Shown here one piece after another: positions 22,916 through 34,072 of a stretch of 64,000 nt of DNA. The notes under the pieces are model-generated. The model was not told where the DNA came from. It made no database searches and saw only the letters and a program-made list of their open reading frames with translations. This DNA is from Allomyces macrogynus ATCC 38327 (Eukaryota > Blastocladiomycota > Blastocladiomycetes > Blastocladiales > Blastocladiaceae): NCBI GenBank assembly GCA_000151295.1, contig GG745329.1, positions 522,421 to 586,420 on the forward strand. Reading direction: 5' to 3'. A program made the translations under genes and the position numbers. Every line of letters begins with the position of its first letter. Positions within the stretch are counted from its first letter, which is position 1.

Positions 22916-25615
22916 ATGACCGATGTTGCCACGATGCCACCGCTCCCGCCGTTGCCTGACGTTGCGCCCGCCAAAACGCTGCGCCAGCGTCGGGCACGCC
23001 ATCTCCGGCGCATCAGCACCGGGTCTATGGCCGTGCCGTTGCCCGCGCTGACCATCTTTGCACCGGCCAGCGACTCGAGCGACGATTCCGATGCGTGGAG
23101 CCCAAACGACAGCACCGCTGCGCCGAGCGACGCGAGTTCCTTGGCTGATCCCGCGACGCCTGTCGCGCCGCTCGTTTTGCCACTCGTGGTCAAGACATCG
23201 TCGTCCGCCCGTGATGGTAGCAGCAGCAGCAGCAGCGAAGTCGCGTCGATGGCCGAGGGCGGCGGTGGCGACGTGGCAGGGCCGCTGCCAGCAGCGGCGG
23301 CCAGGAGGTCATTGCGGCGGCGCGCACACCGCGCACCGTCCAACTTTTGCTTTTGCAAGAAATGGTGCGTGATTGTGATTGATCGATTTTTTGTTGGGCG
23401 TGCGCTCGCCCTGGGGCTTTGTCAGCCCGTGAATGGGCCCGTGTGTTGAAATTCTGGCCAGGATGCAGGCGCTGATGGTGATGCTTCGACCGCTGATCGT
23501 GGGTTGAATGAAACACGTCTCACCTCTTGTCTCATGTTTTGATTTTGATAGTGTCCCGCCAACACCGCTCGATACGCAGTCCTACGCGTCGCGCAAAAGC
23601 GCGCTCCTCGAAAACGTCTACACGCCCGAGTGGTGCAACGACATCAACCCGAGCCCAGCTTCGGACCCGAGCAACCAGACGCTGCGCGCCAAGCTGCTTT
23701 ACGTCGCCGTCTACATGGGCATGTTTGGTTTGCGGTGGAGCACCGCCGGTGCGGCGCTCGTTGTCCTCGCCGCAGTCGCAACGTGGTGGTCGGGCCTCCC
23801 CATGTGGATCCCGACCTGGCTGCTTGCAGTGGCCGCTACCGAAGTGTTCTTCGCGCTCGCCGTCATGGTCCCACACTACCGCGCGCTCGACCGATATTTT
23901 GCCAACAAGTCGGCGCCGGCCTTCACGCGTGCCGACCGGTGGCGCAACCTGACCGAGTCGATGCACGTCTTCCACCCGTTCACGGTGCCGCTGCTCGACT
24001 CTCCGTTTGCCACGTCGCCGCACGCGGCCACGGCCTCGCTCGGCGTCACGCGCGAGCAAATCGAGTCGCACGTCACGTTCTTGAAGTCATCTCGCCCGCT
24101 TCCGTCGACGGCGGGCCAGCCGTTCCACATTGTCCCGCATGTCGGCACGTGGCTGTCGGGCTGGTTCTTTGGCGCGAACCCGTGCGAGGTCAAGCACGAT
24201 AACCTGAAGGAGTGGTTTGCGTGGGCGTTTTTCAACCGGCACTTGAACGAGATGAGTCCGGAAGAGGTTCGTGTTTGTTGTTGTGGCACTTGTCGGCTAT
24301 TCGCTCCATACTGACGCGACCTTGATGACACCACAAAATAGGAAAAGGAGGTTGACGAAATGGCCGACTACCTCGAGGAGCAGACGGGCCTCTACCTCGA
24401 GCGCGGCTACGACCCGAAAATCAAGTGCATTCGGCTCAACCTCGACGCCAAGCGCGTCAAGTGGCGGTCGGCCATTTTCTACGCGATCACGACGGTCCTG
24501 AACATGTCGCTGCTGCTCGGGTTCCGGCTCATGGGGTACGCGAACATTGCGTCGCCTGACGGGTCGTTGATCATGCACCTGCCCAAGACGCTCGTGGCGC
24601 GCAAGACCGACCCGACACGCACGACGCCACCGCCGATTCTGTTCATTCACGGACTCGGCGTCGGTATCATGCCGTACCTGCCGTTCCTGATCTACACGGC
24701 ATGGACGACGGGCCGGCCGATCGCGTTTTTGAACGTGCCGTGCGTAAGTCTGCGCGTGTTCCCGGGCCCACCGCCGACGCCGGCGGGCATGAACGCGTTT
24801 GTGCAGCGGATCTGGGCCGAGTACAGTGTGCCCAAGGCGACGGTCGTGGGGCACTCGCTCGGCACGTCGTTCACGTCGTGGCTCGTCAAGGACGAGACAA
24901 CCTTGGTCAAAGTCGTGGACGCGGCTGTGTTCTTTGATCCGGTGTGCTTTGGCCTGTGCATGTTTGGTACGCCCGATCGCTCCGTTTTTCATCCCTCTTG
25001 AACAATACCTAACGCTCTCTTGTTCTCTCGATTCCAGATGTCGCGTACAATTTCATTTACAAGACGCCGCAGACGTACACGCAGCTCTTCATTCGGTACT
25101 TTGCCGGCCGCGACGGCAACATTGCCAACTGCCTCTACCGCGGCTTTTGGTGGTTCGAGAACATCATCTACCGGTCGCACTGGTCGCCGCTGCTCGCGCC
25201 GCCGACGCCGCGCGCCAGCCTCGACGGGGATACCGCCGCCAACTCCGCCGTGCCGTCGGACGATGACGAAATGACGCGCCCGCACGAGCCGCGGCACGCG
25301 CGCACCTTGTCCACCACATCGCTGCCGGACTCGCCGCGCGTCGAGACGATGCCTCGGCATGGGTCGGCGCCGCGCATTGCCGTGTTCCTCAGCGAATACG
25401 ACTCGATTGTCAACAGCGAGTCGGTGCGCCGGTACCTGCGCCGCGAAAAGATGCCTGACGTGACGGTGATCCCGGGTGCCGAGCACGGTGGGTTCCTGTT
25501 TGACTTCAAGTGGTGGCCCAAGTTGCGCGACGCAATTGAGCGCGTGACACCGAGGCGAGACGCGGCGGCCGGCTCGACGGCGCCAGCACCACCATTATTT
25601 GCGGACGACGCGTGA
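22916..25615 (+). CDS. Membrane-anchored alpha/beta-hydrolase
   Basis: There are four exons: 22916-23364, 23552-24266, 24342-24966 and 25038-25615, giving 788 residues; the first intron is the longest (187 nt). The N-terminus (about 150 residues) is Ser/Asp-rich and cytosolic-looking. About three hydrophobic segments follow at residues 195-265 (LLYVAVYMGMFGL, AALVVLAAVATWW, WLLAVAATEVFFALAVMV), with another near residue 440 (FYAITTVLNMSLLLGF). The hydrolase core has ILFIHGLGVGIMPYL (oxyanion strand), the nucleophile elbow VVGHSLGTS at about 555, a likely acid in LSEYDSIV at about 716, and the catalytic His in PGAEHGGFLF at about 744. So the triad is complete. A lipid or ester substrate in an internal membrane is plausible but not shown. 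A disordered insert interrupts the cap near residues 660-700. Confidence 0.85.
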
Positions 25616-25984
25616 AACCCGTGTTGGGTTTATTTTTTTGGAGCGATGGGCCGGCTCACGGTCGCTAGCATCCCTGCGACGCGTCTTCACTTCGTGCTTG
25701 CAAATATTGTCATCCGTGTGGAAAATTGCAAAATGCTTCTGGAATGTGATTGTTGGACGGGGGTTCAAAGGATTGACGTGTTGACAGTTCTGCTCTCTGC
25801 GGTTTGGCCTGCTTGGTGGGCGTGTGCGGTTGTTGTGCTGGAGCGAACTGTGACGGATCGCGTCTCTCTCCCCACACTCGTGATAGACTTGTCCTCCCAC
25901 CACCGACCTTCTTGGAAAATACTCTCCTCGCACTCTACTGCAACCATTCCGCCCGACACGACGACCAGCACGGCACCCAGCAGC
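25616..25984. other. Intergenic region
   Basis: This AT-richer DNA lies between two plus-strand genes and should carry the hydrolase 3' UTR and the next promoter. A frame in phase with the next CDS is open from 25646, but its first ATG is 25985. Confidence 0.4.
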
Positions 25985-26212
25985 ATGCACGACACTTGGT
26001 TCAGCGGCGTGGCCGACGCAAATGGGGCCGGGCCCATCGACACGACCGACATGCTCTTGCAATCGGCACGCGCGCACCAAGACTCGGCAATTTGGACATC
26101 GGCCATGACCGTGGCCGCCGGCGCCGTGTTCTTGTTCCTCTTTGCCCGCCGCGTCTCTCTCGTGCTCTTTGTCGCGTCGCTGCTCTCGTACATTGGCTAC
26201 GCGTATTTTTGA
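25985..26212 (+). CDS. Small membrane protein, 75 residues
   Basis: ATG 25985 opens an intronless frame ending TTT-TGA. The first 35 residues are polar (MHDTWFSGVADANG). The rest is a hydrophobic hairpin: IWTSAMTVAAGAVFLFLFA, an Arg-Arg turn, then VSLVLFVASLLSYIGYAYF at the extreme C-terminus. Two close membrane segments ending at the C-terminus resemble small subunits of membrane complexes. I do not recognise the family. The codon choice in the hydrophobic part is consistent with a real gene. Confidence 0.6.
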   Translation: MHDTWFSGVADANGAGPIDTTDMLLQSARAHQDSAIWTSAMTVAAGAVFLFLFARRVSLVLFVASLLSYIGYAYF

Positions 26213-26713
26213 CCCTGTCGACGCGCCGCACGGTCACCGACGCGGTTGGGTCGTGCATCGCGCACGGCAACGACGGCTGGCAAGCGCGCGCACACAAGTG
26301 TGAGCGGGGCTCGAAACGGGGCCGATGGTCTCGCGACGTTCGGCAAGTCGCGCGATGACGACGTGTCGTCGTCGCCAAGAATGGGAGCCAAAGAGGCGTA
26401 CAGACGGACGCATGTCGCTGGGGATGGTAATAGTTGTTTGATTGGACCCGATTGTGGTGAGCACCAATCGTATGTCGTATGGACGCTGACGCACCCCTGG
26501 CCCCCGTGCTCGTGTCCAGACAAGAATGTTGACCTCGGTCCACGATGCGAGCCGATTGTTCTCTAAGAATTGGACCAGGGCACGCGCCGTGACCGGCGAC
26601 TTTTGAACGCGTCGAGTATAGTCGAGGATATTCGCGGCAGCGGTCGGCAGCGAGCAGTTTTGCCTATCGTCGGCGACGTTCGCGATAAAAATACGTTCTG
26701 CAACCCACGCCGT
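26213..26713. other. Convergent intergenic region
   Basis: The 501 bp lie between the stop codons of convergent genes. No domain-bearing frame, RNA gene or repeat is seen. Confidence 0.4.
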
Positions 26714-27569
26714 CTATTCCTGGACAAAATCCGCAGCATCCACCTCTTCCGGCGCCTCCTCGCCGCCCTCACCGCTCCACTCATCGGCACCTTGGCCATA
26801 CCCGTCAGCCAACTGCTGCAACAACCCACGCGCCTGCCAGAACCCCTTCCCGTACGTGACGCACAGCTCGTCACCCTTGCTGATGGCCGCTTTCCGGACA
26901 AACACGCCCATGCGCGGCACGCCCTTGCTGTCGACATAGTCGCGAAACTCGACATTGGGCCCTGCTGGCCGGATCCCGCGAAAGTCGTTGACGAACCTCG
27001 CCTCGTTGCCGGCATTCGCGGCATCGATGCACCGGTCGCGGTCGAGCGTGAGGACATAATCCGAGTCAGCCGGGTAGGCCGTGTTGGCATGCACGACGCC
27101 GAGGTAGTCGAGGAGGTGCGTGCCCGGCGCGAGCTTCTTGGTTGCGAATAAGCCGTGCTCGCCGAACGCGGGGTGCGCCGGGTCTACATCATGTCGAAGA
27201 GGGTCAGAAATGGGTGCGGAAGTGGGTTGAAAGCATGCGCAGAGGGCCCAAACCTTCGATCCGGCGAATGGCGACCAGCGGGTGCGGCTTGGGCTTGGCT
27301 CCTGCGACGGGCGCGGCAGTGGCCAGCCGCAACTCGCGCGGCAACGACGCGTGATACTCGTACTCGGTCAGGTACCGTACGGATGCGGGCCAGCTGGCCG
27401 GAATCGACTTGACGGAATAGTCGCCGTCGGGGCTCGTGCTGTACGTCGTCGCGGCTGCCGATTGGAATTTGCCTTGCGACGGTCGTCTGCTACCTTCTCC
27501 ACCCTTGGCCGGGGCACGTGCCGAGGTCTTGGAGTATCCAGACTTGCTCTTCGGTTTTGCCTTGGCCAT
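26714..27569 (-). CDS. Small SET-domain protein
   Basis: SET proteins transfer methyl groups from SAM to lysines. There are two exons, 27254-27569 and 26714-27183, with a 70-nt intron (GTTTGG...TAG), giving 261 residues from ATG 27569. The first 75 residues are basic and disordered (AKAKPKSKSGYSKTSA). SET motifs are HGLFATKKLAPGTHLLDYLG (substrate and SAM entry), YVLTLDRDRCIDAANAGNEARFVNDF (the R-F-V-N-D-F equivalent of RFxNHS, with Asp in place of His), VFVRKAAISKGDELCVTYGKGFW (final Tyr). The C-terminus is acidic. It resembles short plant and protist SET proteins rather than histone methyltransferases with pre-SET zinc clusters. The target is unknown. Confidence 0.85.
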
Positions 27570-28086
27570 GGATGCTCTTGGGTCGTATCGAGTACCGCGC
27601 CGTGACCGCTGATAAATCTCGCCCTTCGTGCTGCTTCTCCACTGTTTGCAGTGGGTCTCGTCACAAGTTCGGCGTCCAAAGCCGGTTCTGGATTGACGTC
27701 AACGAAGTTTTTGGTACAGCAGCAGACTGCAGAAGTGAGACGGCCATAACCAGCAACATCAGAACAACCGCAACTGCAACTCCGCAATCACCAACAAATC
27801 ACGACCCCGACTTGTCGCAACAACCATGAATTATGAATTATACCTGCGAGCTCTTTGATGCTACAACTTGGCTCGCCTTTGTCTTCGCACCGCCAGGCCA
27901 GGTCTGCTCTCCACTCCAAGCTGCCGACCATGCCGATGAGCCACGCTTTTCCTGCCCCAACCAAGTCGACAACCATGGGGTGGACAGGCTTGTTCTCAAC
28001 CTAGGCTCTCGATCGATGGTTAAAAGGGTCGCCTCCGCCGCGTTCCCCACAGTACACCAGCATCGCGCGACCGCGACTTCCCGCGC
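27570..28086. promoter_or_regulatory. Divergent interval and possible 5' exons of the next gene
   Basis: This lies between the SET gene start and the first convincing coding exon of the plus-strand gene. An ATG frame at 27833 (MNYTCELFDATTW) may be a first exon, but I cannot join it to the rest by clear splice sites. Confidence 0.35.
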
Positions 28087-29876
28087 GTGGCACTGCGCAA
28101 GGCCGCCTTGCAGCTCGCCGAGCACATCCGGGACCGCAGGTCCGCCCGGTCCCCGCACATTGTGATCCTTTCGTCGCCCCACGTCGATGTGGCCAACGTC
28201 TCCCTGACTCGGCTCGCGGGCACGCTCTTTGTCAGTACGCGCATGGCGATGGCAGTGCGTTTCTTGTTTTGAGCTGGCCGGCCGAGCAGTGACGGTTTGG
28301 ATCTTTTGCTGATCGGTGCGAGTATCGTCGTGAAGGCGCTTATTATGGATGCGGCGACATTATTTCACGACGCTCGCAACCCGTCCGAGATCACCATCAA
28401 TTGCGCAATGCTTGACGCAATCTGCCAGTGGGTGGCCGGGTCGCGCCGGGTTGCGGGGCGTGTCATTGTCGTGTTTGAAGTGGGACCAGCAGCTCTCGTG
28501 AGCGAGGACTTGTCCATTACAGCAGCACGACAGTTGGCCGTTGCAATTGGTGCACCGATTTACGCACTCGCGCTCACGCCAAGTGCCGAGTCCAAGACCA
28601 ATGCTCTTGAGGGGTCGCGACCGCTGACGCGGCTCCCGATTGGCCAGCTTGCGTGTTCCGCATCGACTGCTGTCTGGATCGTGTCGTGACGCTATGCTCA
28701 CTGTCTTCGAATTCGCGGTGTAGGTTGCAACGTCGCCATTATCTCGCACTTCACCGCACCGTGTTCGTCACCAACAAGCTCATGCACCCGTGGGTCCATC
28801 GGTGCTCGGCCGTGGAGTGGATGGCCGGTCGCGGGCTCACTCCCGGGTGGACCCTGCCACAGCAGCCGCCCACATGGGCGACGCGAATTGCCGACAGCGG
28901 CACGTGCAGCGACCACCAGCCGTGGTACCCGATGCTCGACCAGGAGCCCGGCCTGGACGGCGTGCGCCGCGAGCAGTCGATGGATCCCGTGCATGCCTTA
29001 GTTGATGCGCCGGTACGTGTGCCAGTTTCTCCTTGAGTCCGTCCGTATCCCATCGTTCACGACTTCTCCGTTCGCCGTATTTGACCAGCCCACAACCACA
29101 CTCGCCGCATGGATCGCGGCCGCGACCGCCGCCGACGCGCCCGGTGTCGCGCTCACGCAGGCGCAAATGGCCGACTCTCAGGTTATGGACTCGCAGGTTA
29201 CGGCCATGAGCGACTCGCAAGTCGGTGCGGCGACGCAGGTCGTGTCGTCGACGGGTCTGATACGGACTACCACCACAACGACGACCACTCGCCACCTCCG
29301 CCACCACCGACTCGGATACTGCCCGCGTCGTTTCTTGAACCCGCACCGAGCGCCGGCCGCGGTTGCGCGTCGCGCCCGCGGGAGGATCCGTCGCCAGTAG
29401 CTGGCGAGCCAGCGACCAAGAAATTGCGGCTGTCACTGCGCGATACGCACAGAGCCAACGCGCCGTCCAGGTCTGCAAGCACGCCAACGCTGACAAGCAA
29501 GACGACCCCGTCCAATGCGCCAACACGAGCGACCACGCCGGTACACGCGACTTCTCGCCCGACTCCGCCATCGCGGCCGACTCCACCGCGGCTCGCGCCA
29601 AGACCGGCCGCGGGGCCCACGGGGCCGCGGCGGCAGTTGCTGGGCATGACCACCGACTCTATCATGAACTCGCTGCTGCAGGACGCGGCAGCGGTGGGGT
29701 CCGACGACGAGACGGACGACGACAGCGATACGGCAAATGGCATGCCCTTCGAGTTTGATCTGTTTGCGGACAATTTTGGCCGGCCGACACCTCGTCGGCC
29801 GCAACCAAAGCAGCCAGAGCCGAAGGTGGAGAAGAAACAGGAGGAGCCGGCCAAACCGAAGACCGTGTTGGATTAA
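28087..29876 (+). CDS. Unrecognised multi-exon protein with DSQV repeats
   Basis: I do not recognise this gene. The reliable 3' part is exons ending at 29012, then 29089-29224, then 29401-29876, joined by GTACGT...CAG and GTGCGG...TAG introns with matching phase. Upstream, 28087-28234 (VALRKAALQLAEHI, PHIVILSSPHVDV) and about 28297-28676 (INCAMLDAICQWVAG, RVIVVFEVGPAALV, AIGAPIYALAL) look like alpha/beta segments, faintly like a von Willebrand A-type fold. Their junctions and the true start are not resolved. The exon at 28724-29012 contains LMHPWVHRCSAVEWM. The next has three near-copies of DSQV. The last is Pro/Thr/Ser-rich with an acidic patch and ends in a Lys/Glu/Pro tail, suggesting a nuclear protein. 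Confidence 0.5.
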
Positions 29877-30152
29877 TTCCAAGATTTTTTGTTGAACGGC
29901 GGAGAACATTGGTATTCCATTCGTTGTTGCTCACACACATGACCCAAAGATGGAGAGAGGGGGAATCACTCTATTGAGTACGTGCCAGAGAGCACGACGG
30001 TAGAATGAAGAGAGGGGGAGGGGCGAGGTATTTACAGCAGCCAATGCGCGTGGCGTGGTGAACGACCAACGACAAATTGGGGGAAATAAAAAGAAAAGGT
30101 GCACCACCAGAAACTAACAACAAATAGACGACTAGAACGGTTGAGATGATGA

Positions 30153-31528
30153 TTACAGGAAACCAGGCGTGGCACAGGGATACGTGTACGCGTAAGCAGC
30201 TGGAACCGATCTGGGCGAGACTGTGGCCGCGACCGACAGGGTGGGGACAACAGGCATGGCCGACTGATGGCCGACCATGGCATGGTAATGGTGCAGCGTC
30301 GCTGACATCACGCCGGGAGCGACTGCCGACGCCGACGCTGCCGCAGCCGCGGGGGTCGGGATTCGTCCAACCCGGCGGGACGACAGGGAGCCGCGACTTC
30401 GACGCCGTCGGCATAAGCGACGCTGGGACAGCCCGTCGACCACGCCGCGGGCTCGGGGTGCGACGCGACCAAGTGTCCCGGCACAAACGCAACGTCAGGC
30501 GCGCTGCCCCACGGGTGGATTTGGTGGTGCACCATGGCGCCATTGCCAGACACGTCTGCGAGCGGCCAACCAGTGGTGCCCGCAGCCAGGGCTAGTGGCG
30601 TCTGCGACGCGAGCATTTGCAGGACCATGCCCGGGATCGTGCGGTGACTGCTCGTGCGCATGCGGTTGTTCTGGCGCGGTGCGGCCGGCGACGACGACGA
30701 GACCGACGCGAGCGCGGCGCGCAGGCCCGGGGCCAACTTGGGTGCGGGCATCGCGGCGGGAGTGGCCGCGACGGGGGTGACCGTGGCGGCAAGGAGCGGC
30801 GCGAGGTCGGCGTCTTGCAACGTCGGGAACGCGCCAGGCAATGTCGCGTCAATGGGCGGCGCCAGGACGAGCGGCACGGCGTTCGCGAGCGAGTGCGCCC
30901 ACCTTGCACCGTCAATTGGGTCGAGGGCCAGGTCCCACTGCAAGAGAGCGAGCGACTCACGCTCCATGGTCGCCAAGTCGCGCGCAGGCATGCCCGACAC
31001 GAGCGCCCAGGACGGCATCGAAAACGGGTTGTCGTCGAGCCACTTGCCAGCGAGCATCAGTGCCACGGTCAACACGCGCAACTCTGAGCCGGACCCGGGC
31101 ACGAGCGTCGTCAGGCACTGCGCGGCCAAAGTGCTGAGCCGCTGCACGTAGGTCAGCGCCAGGACCACGACCCAGGGCGACAGCCTTGTTGCCGCGAGAA
31201 TCGTGGCGACAACGCGTGTCACGGCCGGCGTTGCTTGAGCGAGGTGCGGCGACGTGGTGAGCCTTGTTGCGAGCGATGCAGGCGCGGCCGATGGTATTGG
31301 TGGTGCATGCCACAGAAGTGAGGCGACGGATGCAGTAAAGACGGCGAGCGAGTCGGTCGAGAGCGACGTGAGTGTTGTTGGTAGGTGCAGGGCCAGGTCG
31401 TCGTCGATTCCGGGCAGTGATGCCGAGTGTGATGCGGGACTGGACTCGGCACCAGGTACAACCTGGCCGGTCCATTTTGCGGCCGCCGAAGAAAAGAGGC
31501 GCGACGCCAAGCGAGCGGCGGCGGCCAT
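30153..31528 (-). CDS. Pho80/PCL-like cyclin-box protein
   Basis: From ATG 31528 the main frame runs to 30308. Cyclin-box features at about residues 105-215 are LSPWVVVLALTYVQRLSTLA, LRVLTVALMLAGKWLDDNPF, SWALVSGMPARDLATMERESLALLQWDL: a Lys in helix 3 and a Glu in helix 5 in the spacing used to contact a CDK. Such fungal cyclins partner Pho85-type kinases. After the box the protein is Ala/Pro/Ser-rich. Near the C-terminus, at a G5 run (30351-30355, plus sense), the coding signal moves to another frame that continues to a stop at 30153 (ending YAYTYPCATPGFL). So a short intron or a one-base homopolymer loss is possible. The stated end uses that longer version; 30308 is the literal stop. Confidence 0.75.
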
Positions 31529-34072
31529 GACAGAATGATGTCGATGGTGGATACAGGTGAGGGTTCAGTCGGGTCCAGAACCGCTCGCGAGCGAGTCAAC
31601 GATAATCAATGGTCGTCGGCTTGGGGGTTGGGACGAGGTCGAGGGGGGTGGGTGACTGTTAGCGTCCGACGCGGGGCGAGGGGGAGCCGAGCTCTTTTGT
31701 AGTCCGTCGTCATTCAAGGGAGGCACGACTGCGGCGCCGCGACGGTGCATTTCGAGACATGACGGCGAACCCCTCTGCCTTGGGCCTGGGGGGAACTGGA
31801 AAGGGAGCGGTTGTTTGCATCTCGCACGCGCGCCGCGCAAAGAGTTTGCTTGTCATTCCTCGCCTGGTCGCCTGGTCGGGGTGGTGTCGCGCGCGCGTCG
31901 GATGAAGCTCGGCCCGCATCCGCGTGCGCGGCGCCCACCCATGAACTCGCTTTGCAACAACCACGCGCGCGCCGGCGCGGCGCGAGCGCCAAACACGTCG
32001 TTTTTCTTGGCATGAAAACAGGGGACGATGAGGGGGCAGCACAAAGAAACACCACGCAAAAGCGAGAAAGCCGAACTGGCCCAAGGTTGATGTTCCAGCA
32101 AAGGGCCACGCCACTCGCCACGCCGCGCCAAAACCAGCGGCGGGGCGGCGCGCATGTGCCGGCATTGACCTGCTCGCACCAAGGCTTGTGTCTTGCCTCG
32201 TTTGCGACCAAAAAGTGATAACGCCCTGCGTTCCATTCGCGTTCCCTGCTGGTGGGGCAAAAGCTTACGTACGCCGCAACGAAGACGCGTCGACCCACTC
32301 ACGACGTCCCTTGAAGCACAAAGGGGTGTGTTTCGGTGTGTGTGCTCGCGTGCCAAGGTGAAAAAATGCCAGCGCTGTCGTGCAACACCTTCGGCCACCA
32401 TTTCATTTCCAGCGCCGTTGGGCGCCCGGACGCTCCCGCGCGCGCACACGGTGGTGCTGAAAGCCCGTCGTCGAATTCGAACGAGGCCGCCCGCCGCCAA
32501 ACGCGCGATAATTTCGACCAAATTTGGCCCTGCTCGGCCATGGTGTGGGCGGGGTGCGGCCCGCTCCGCTCCCAGCGCAAACACAGCCATGCACCAATTT
32601 ATCACGCGTTCGTCGTTGTCGTGCACAAACCGCACGGTCCACGAGCAATTCCTTCCGCGACGGGGTTTGTCCTCGGCGATAACATGCCCCCTCCCCCTCC
32701 CCCCCCCCCCCCGCCGCGTTGGGCCACTGCAGGCCATGACGCGGCCCAAGCTCAGCTTAAAAATGCCCTGTAGCTCGTGCAGGAAACGATGAGACCAGCT
32801 TCAACGAAAATTGCATGATCAAGCTCTCGGTCACCACGCGGCCCGCCACCACGCGACCGGTTTGGAATCGGGGGAAGTTTAAGAATGCCGCACGTCGCCA
32901 GGCCCCATGCGCATCGCGCGTGGCAACGTGGTGTGGGGGCGCGCACAACCCAGTCATCGGTGGCAGGCCGTGCGCCGTTAAGGCCACTTGTGTGACGGAG
33001 CCACCTTCAAATGCGCGTACGAGCACGGAGGACCCGGGACGGCAACGTGGCGCCAGCGGCCGTGATGAATGACTTGATCACACGGTCCACGGCCGGGCGA
33101 AATGGTTCTGTGGCAAAACGCGCAAGCGCGCGCGGGCAGCAGACGCGCGGGCCGAACCACCCCCGCTCTGTGAAACCTGGACCTTCTGCAACGCACACAA
33201 CGCGGCGCCTCAGGACGACGACGCCGACACCATCGACTCCAATCAATCGGTCTGTCAAATGAACGCCGCTCGGAACGCCGCTGACGCCGCACCACCACCC
33301 GGAGCACCCGGGGCAGGACGCCAAGCGCGCATCGCGTCGACGTGATCGATTGACGCCTGCATTTGCGAATGATTTTAGGCCAGCGGGGGCGCGGCGCTGT
33401 TGTTGAAGTCGTGATGGCTTGACGCCTGCGCGTTCACGAATGATTTTGTGGGCCGTGTGGGGGCGCAATGCCGCCGCTGTTGAGGTTATTGTCAACGTTT
33501 TGGGAGCACGCACAGCAATGAACTCGCGGCGGACACAAAATTGCTTGCAGCGCCGCATGACGGCCGCGTCACCGTTGTGCATGGTGGGTTTGTGGTTTCA
33601 TCAGACCTGATCACCTTGCGGCGAGGGACGCGCGTCGCCCCCTCCCAACGCTCACCACGAACTTCAAGTGGGGTCAACAGGGCCCAACCACGACCTGACC
33701 ACCGCGGGCCTGAGCTGGGCCGGCGAGGACAGGCATTGCACGCGCCCACGCGCGCGCACCGCGAAGCACAGCCTGACTGAGCTGAAATGGTTCAACATCG
33801 CTCGACAAAATTCTGATCCACCCCAACGCAGGCAAACGCAAATGAACATGAAGACAAGCTCTTCTTTTACAAGCTTTGGAGCGAGCACAAAAACGGGAGA
33901 GCAAGGAGAATCACAATGGGAGACGAGCGCGAAGATAGTAGGTCTGCCGTGAATCAGCGCACACGGTACAGCGAGGGGAAATGCGCTAGAGAAGAAACGA
34001 GAACCAAACAAAGAAAAAAAAAAAACGAAATGCGTGTCGGCGCGACCAGACGGCGCACATGTCCACGCGCGT
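31529..34072. other. Gene-poor 2.5-kb interval upstream of the cyclin-box gene
   Basis: Many overlapping frames exist on both strands (the longest on the minus strand is 31853-32749), but none has a domain, credible start or splice signals. Their composition is random-looking (Arg, Cys, His, Trp). The interval contains a C-rich run at 32687-32712, a degenerate tandem repeat at 33342-33486, and an A-rich tract near 34008-34026 just before the ABCG stop. Confidence 0.5.
33342..33486. repeat. Degenerate tandem duplication, about 70-bp unit
   Basis: Two adjacent units begin GTGATCGATTGACGCCTGC (33342) and GTGATGGCTTGACGCCTGC (33411). Each continues through CGAATGATTTT, a GGGGGCGC block and GCTGTTG. 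The copies differ by substitutions and a few indels. Confidence 0.75.

Noticed and set aside
29220..29400. Frameshift in the DSQV-repeat gene near 29250
   Set aside because: A GTGCGG...TAG intron (29225-29400) joins the two frames in correct phase, so no indel is needed.
31853..32749. 298-codon minus-strand frame in the 31.5-34 kb interval
   Set aside because: Residue composition is random (many Arg, Cys, Trp), with no domain, and several equally long frames overlap it on the other strand.
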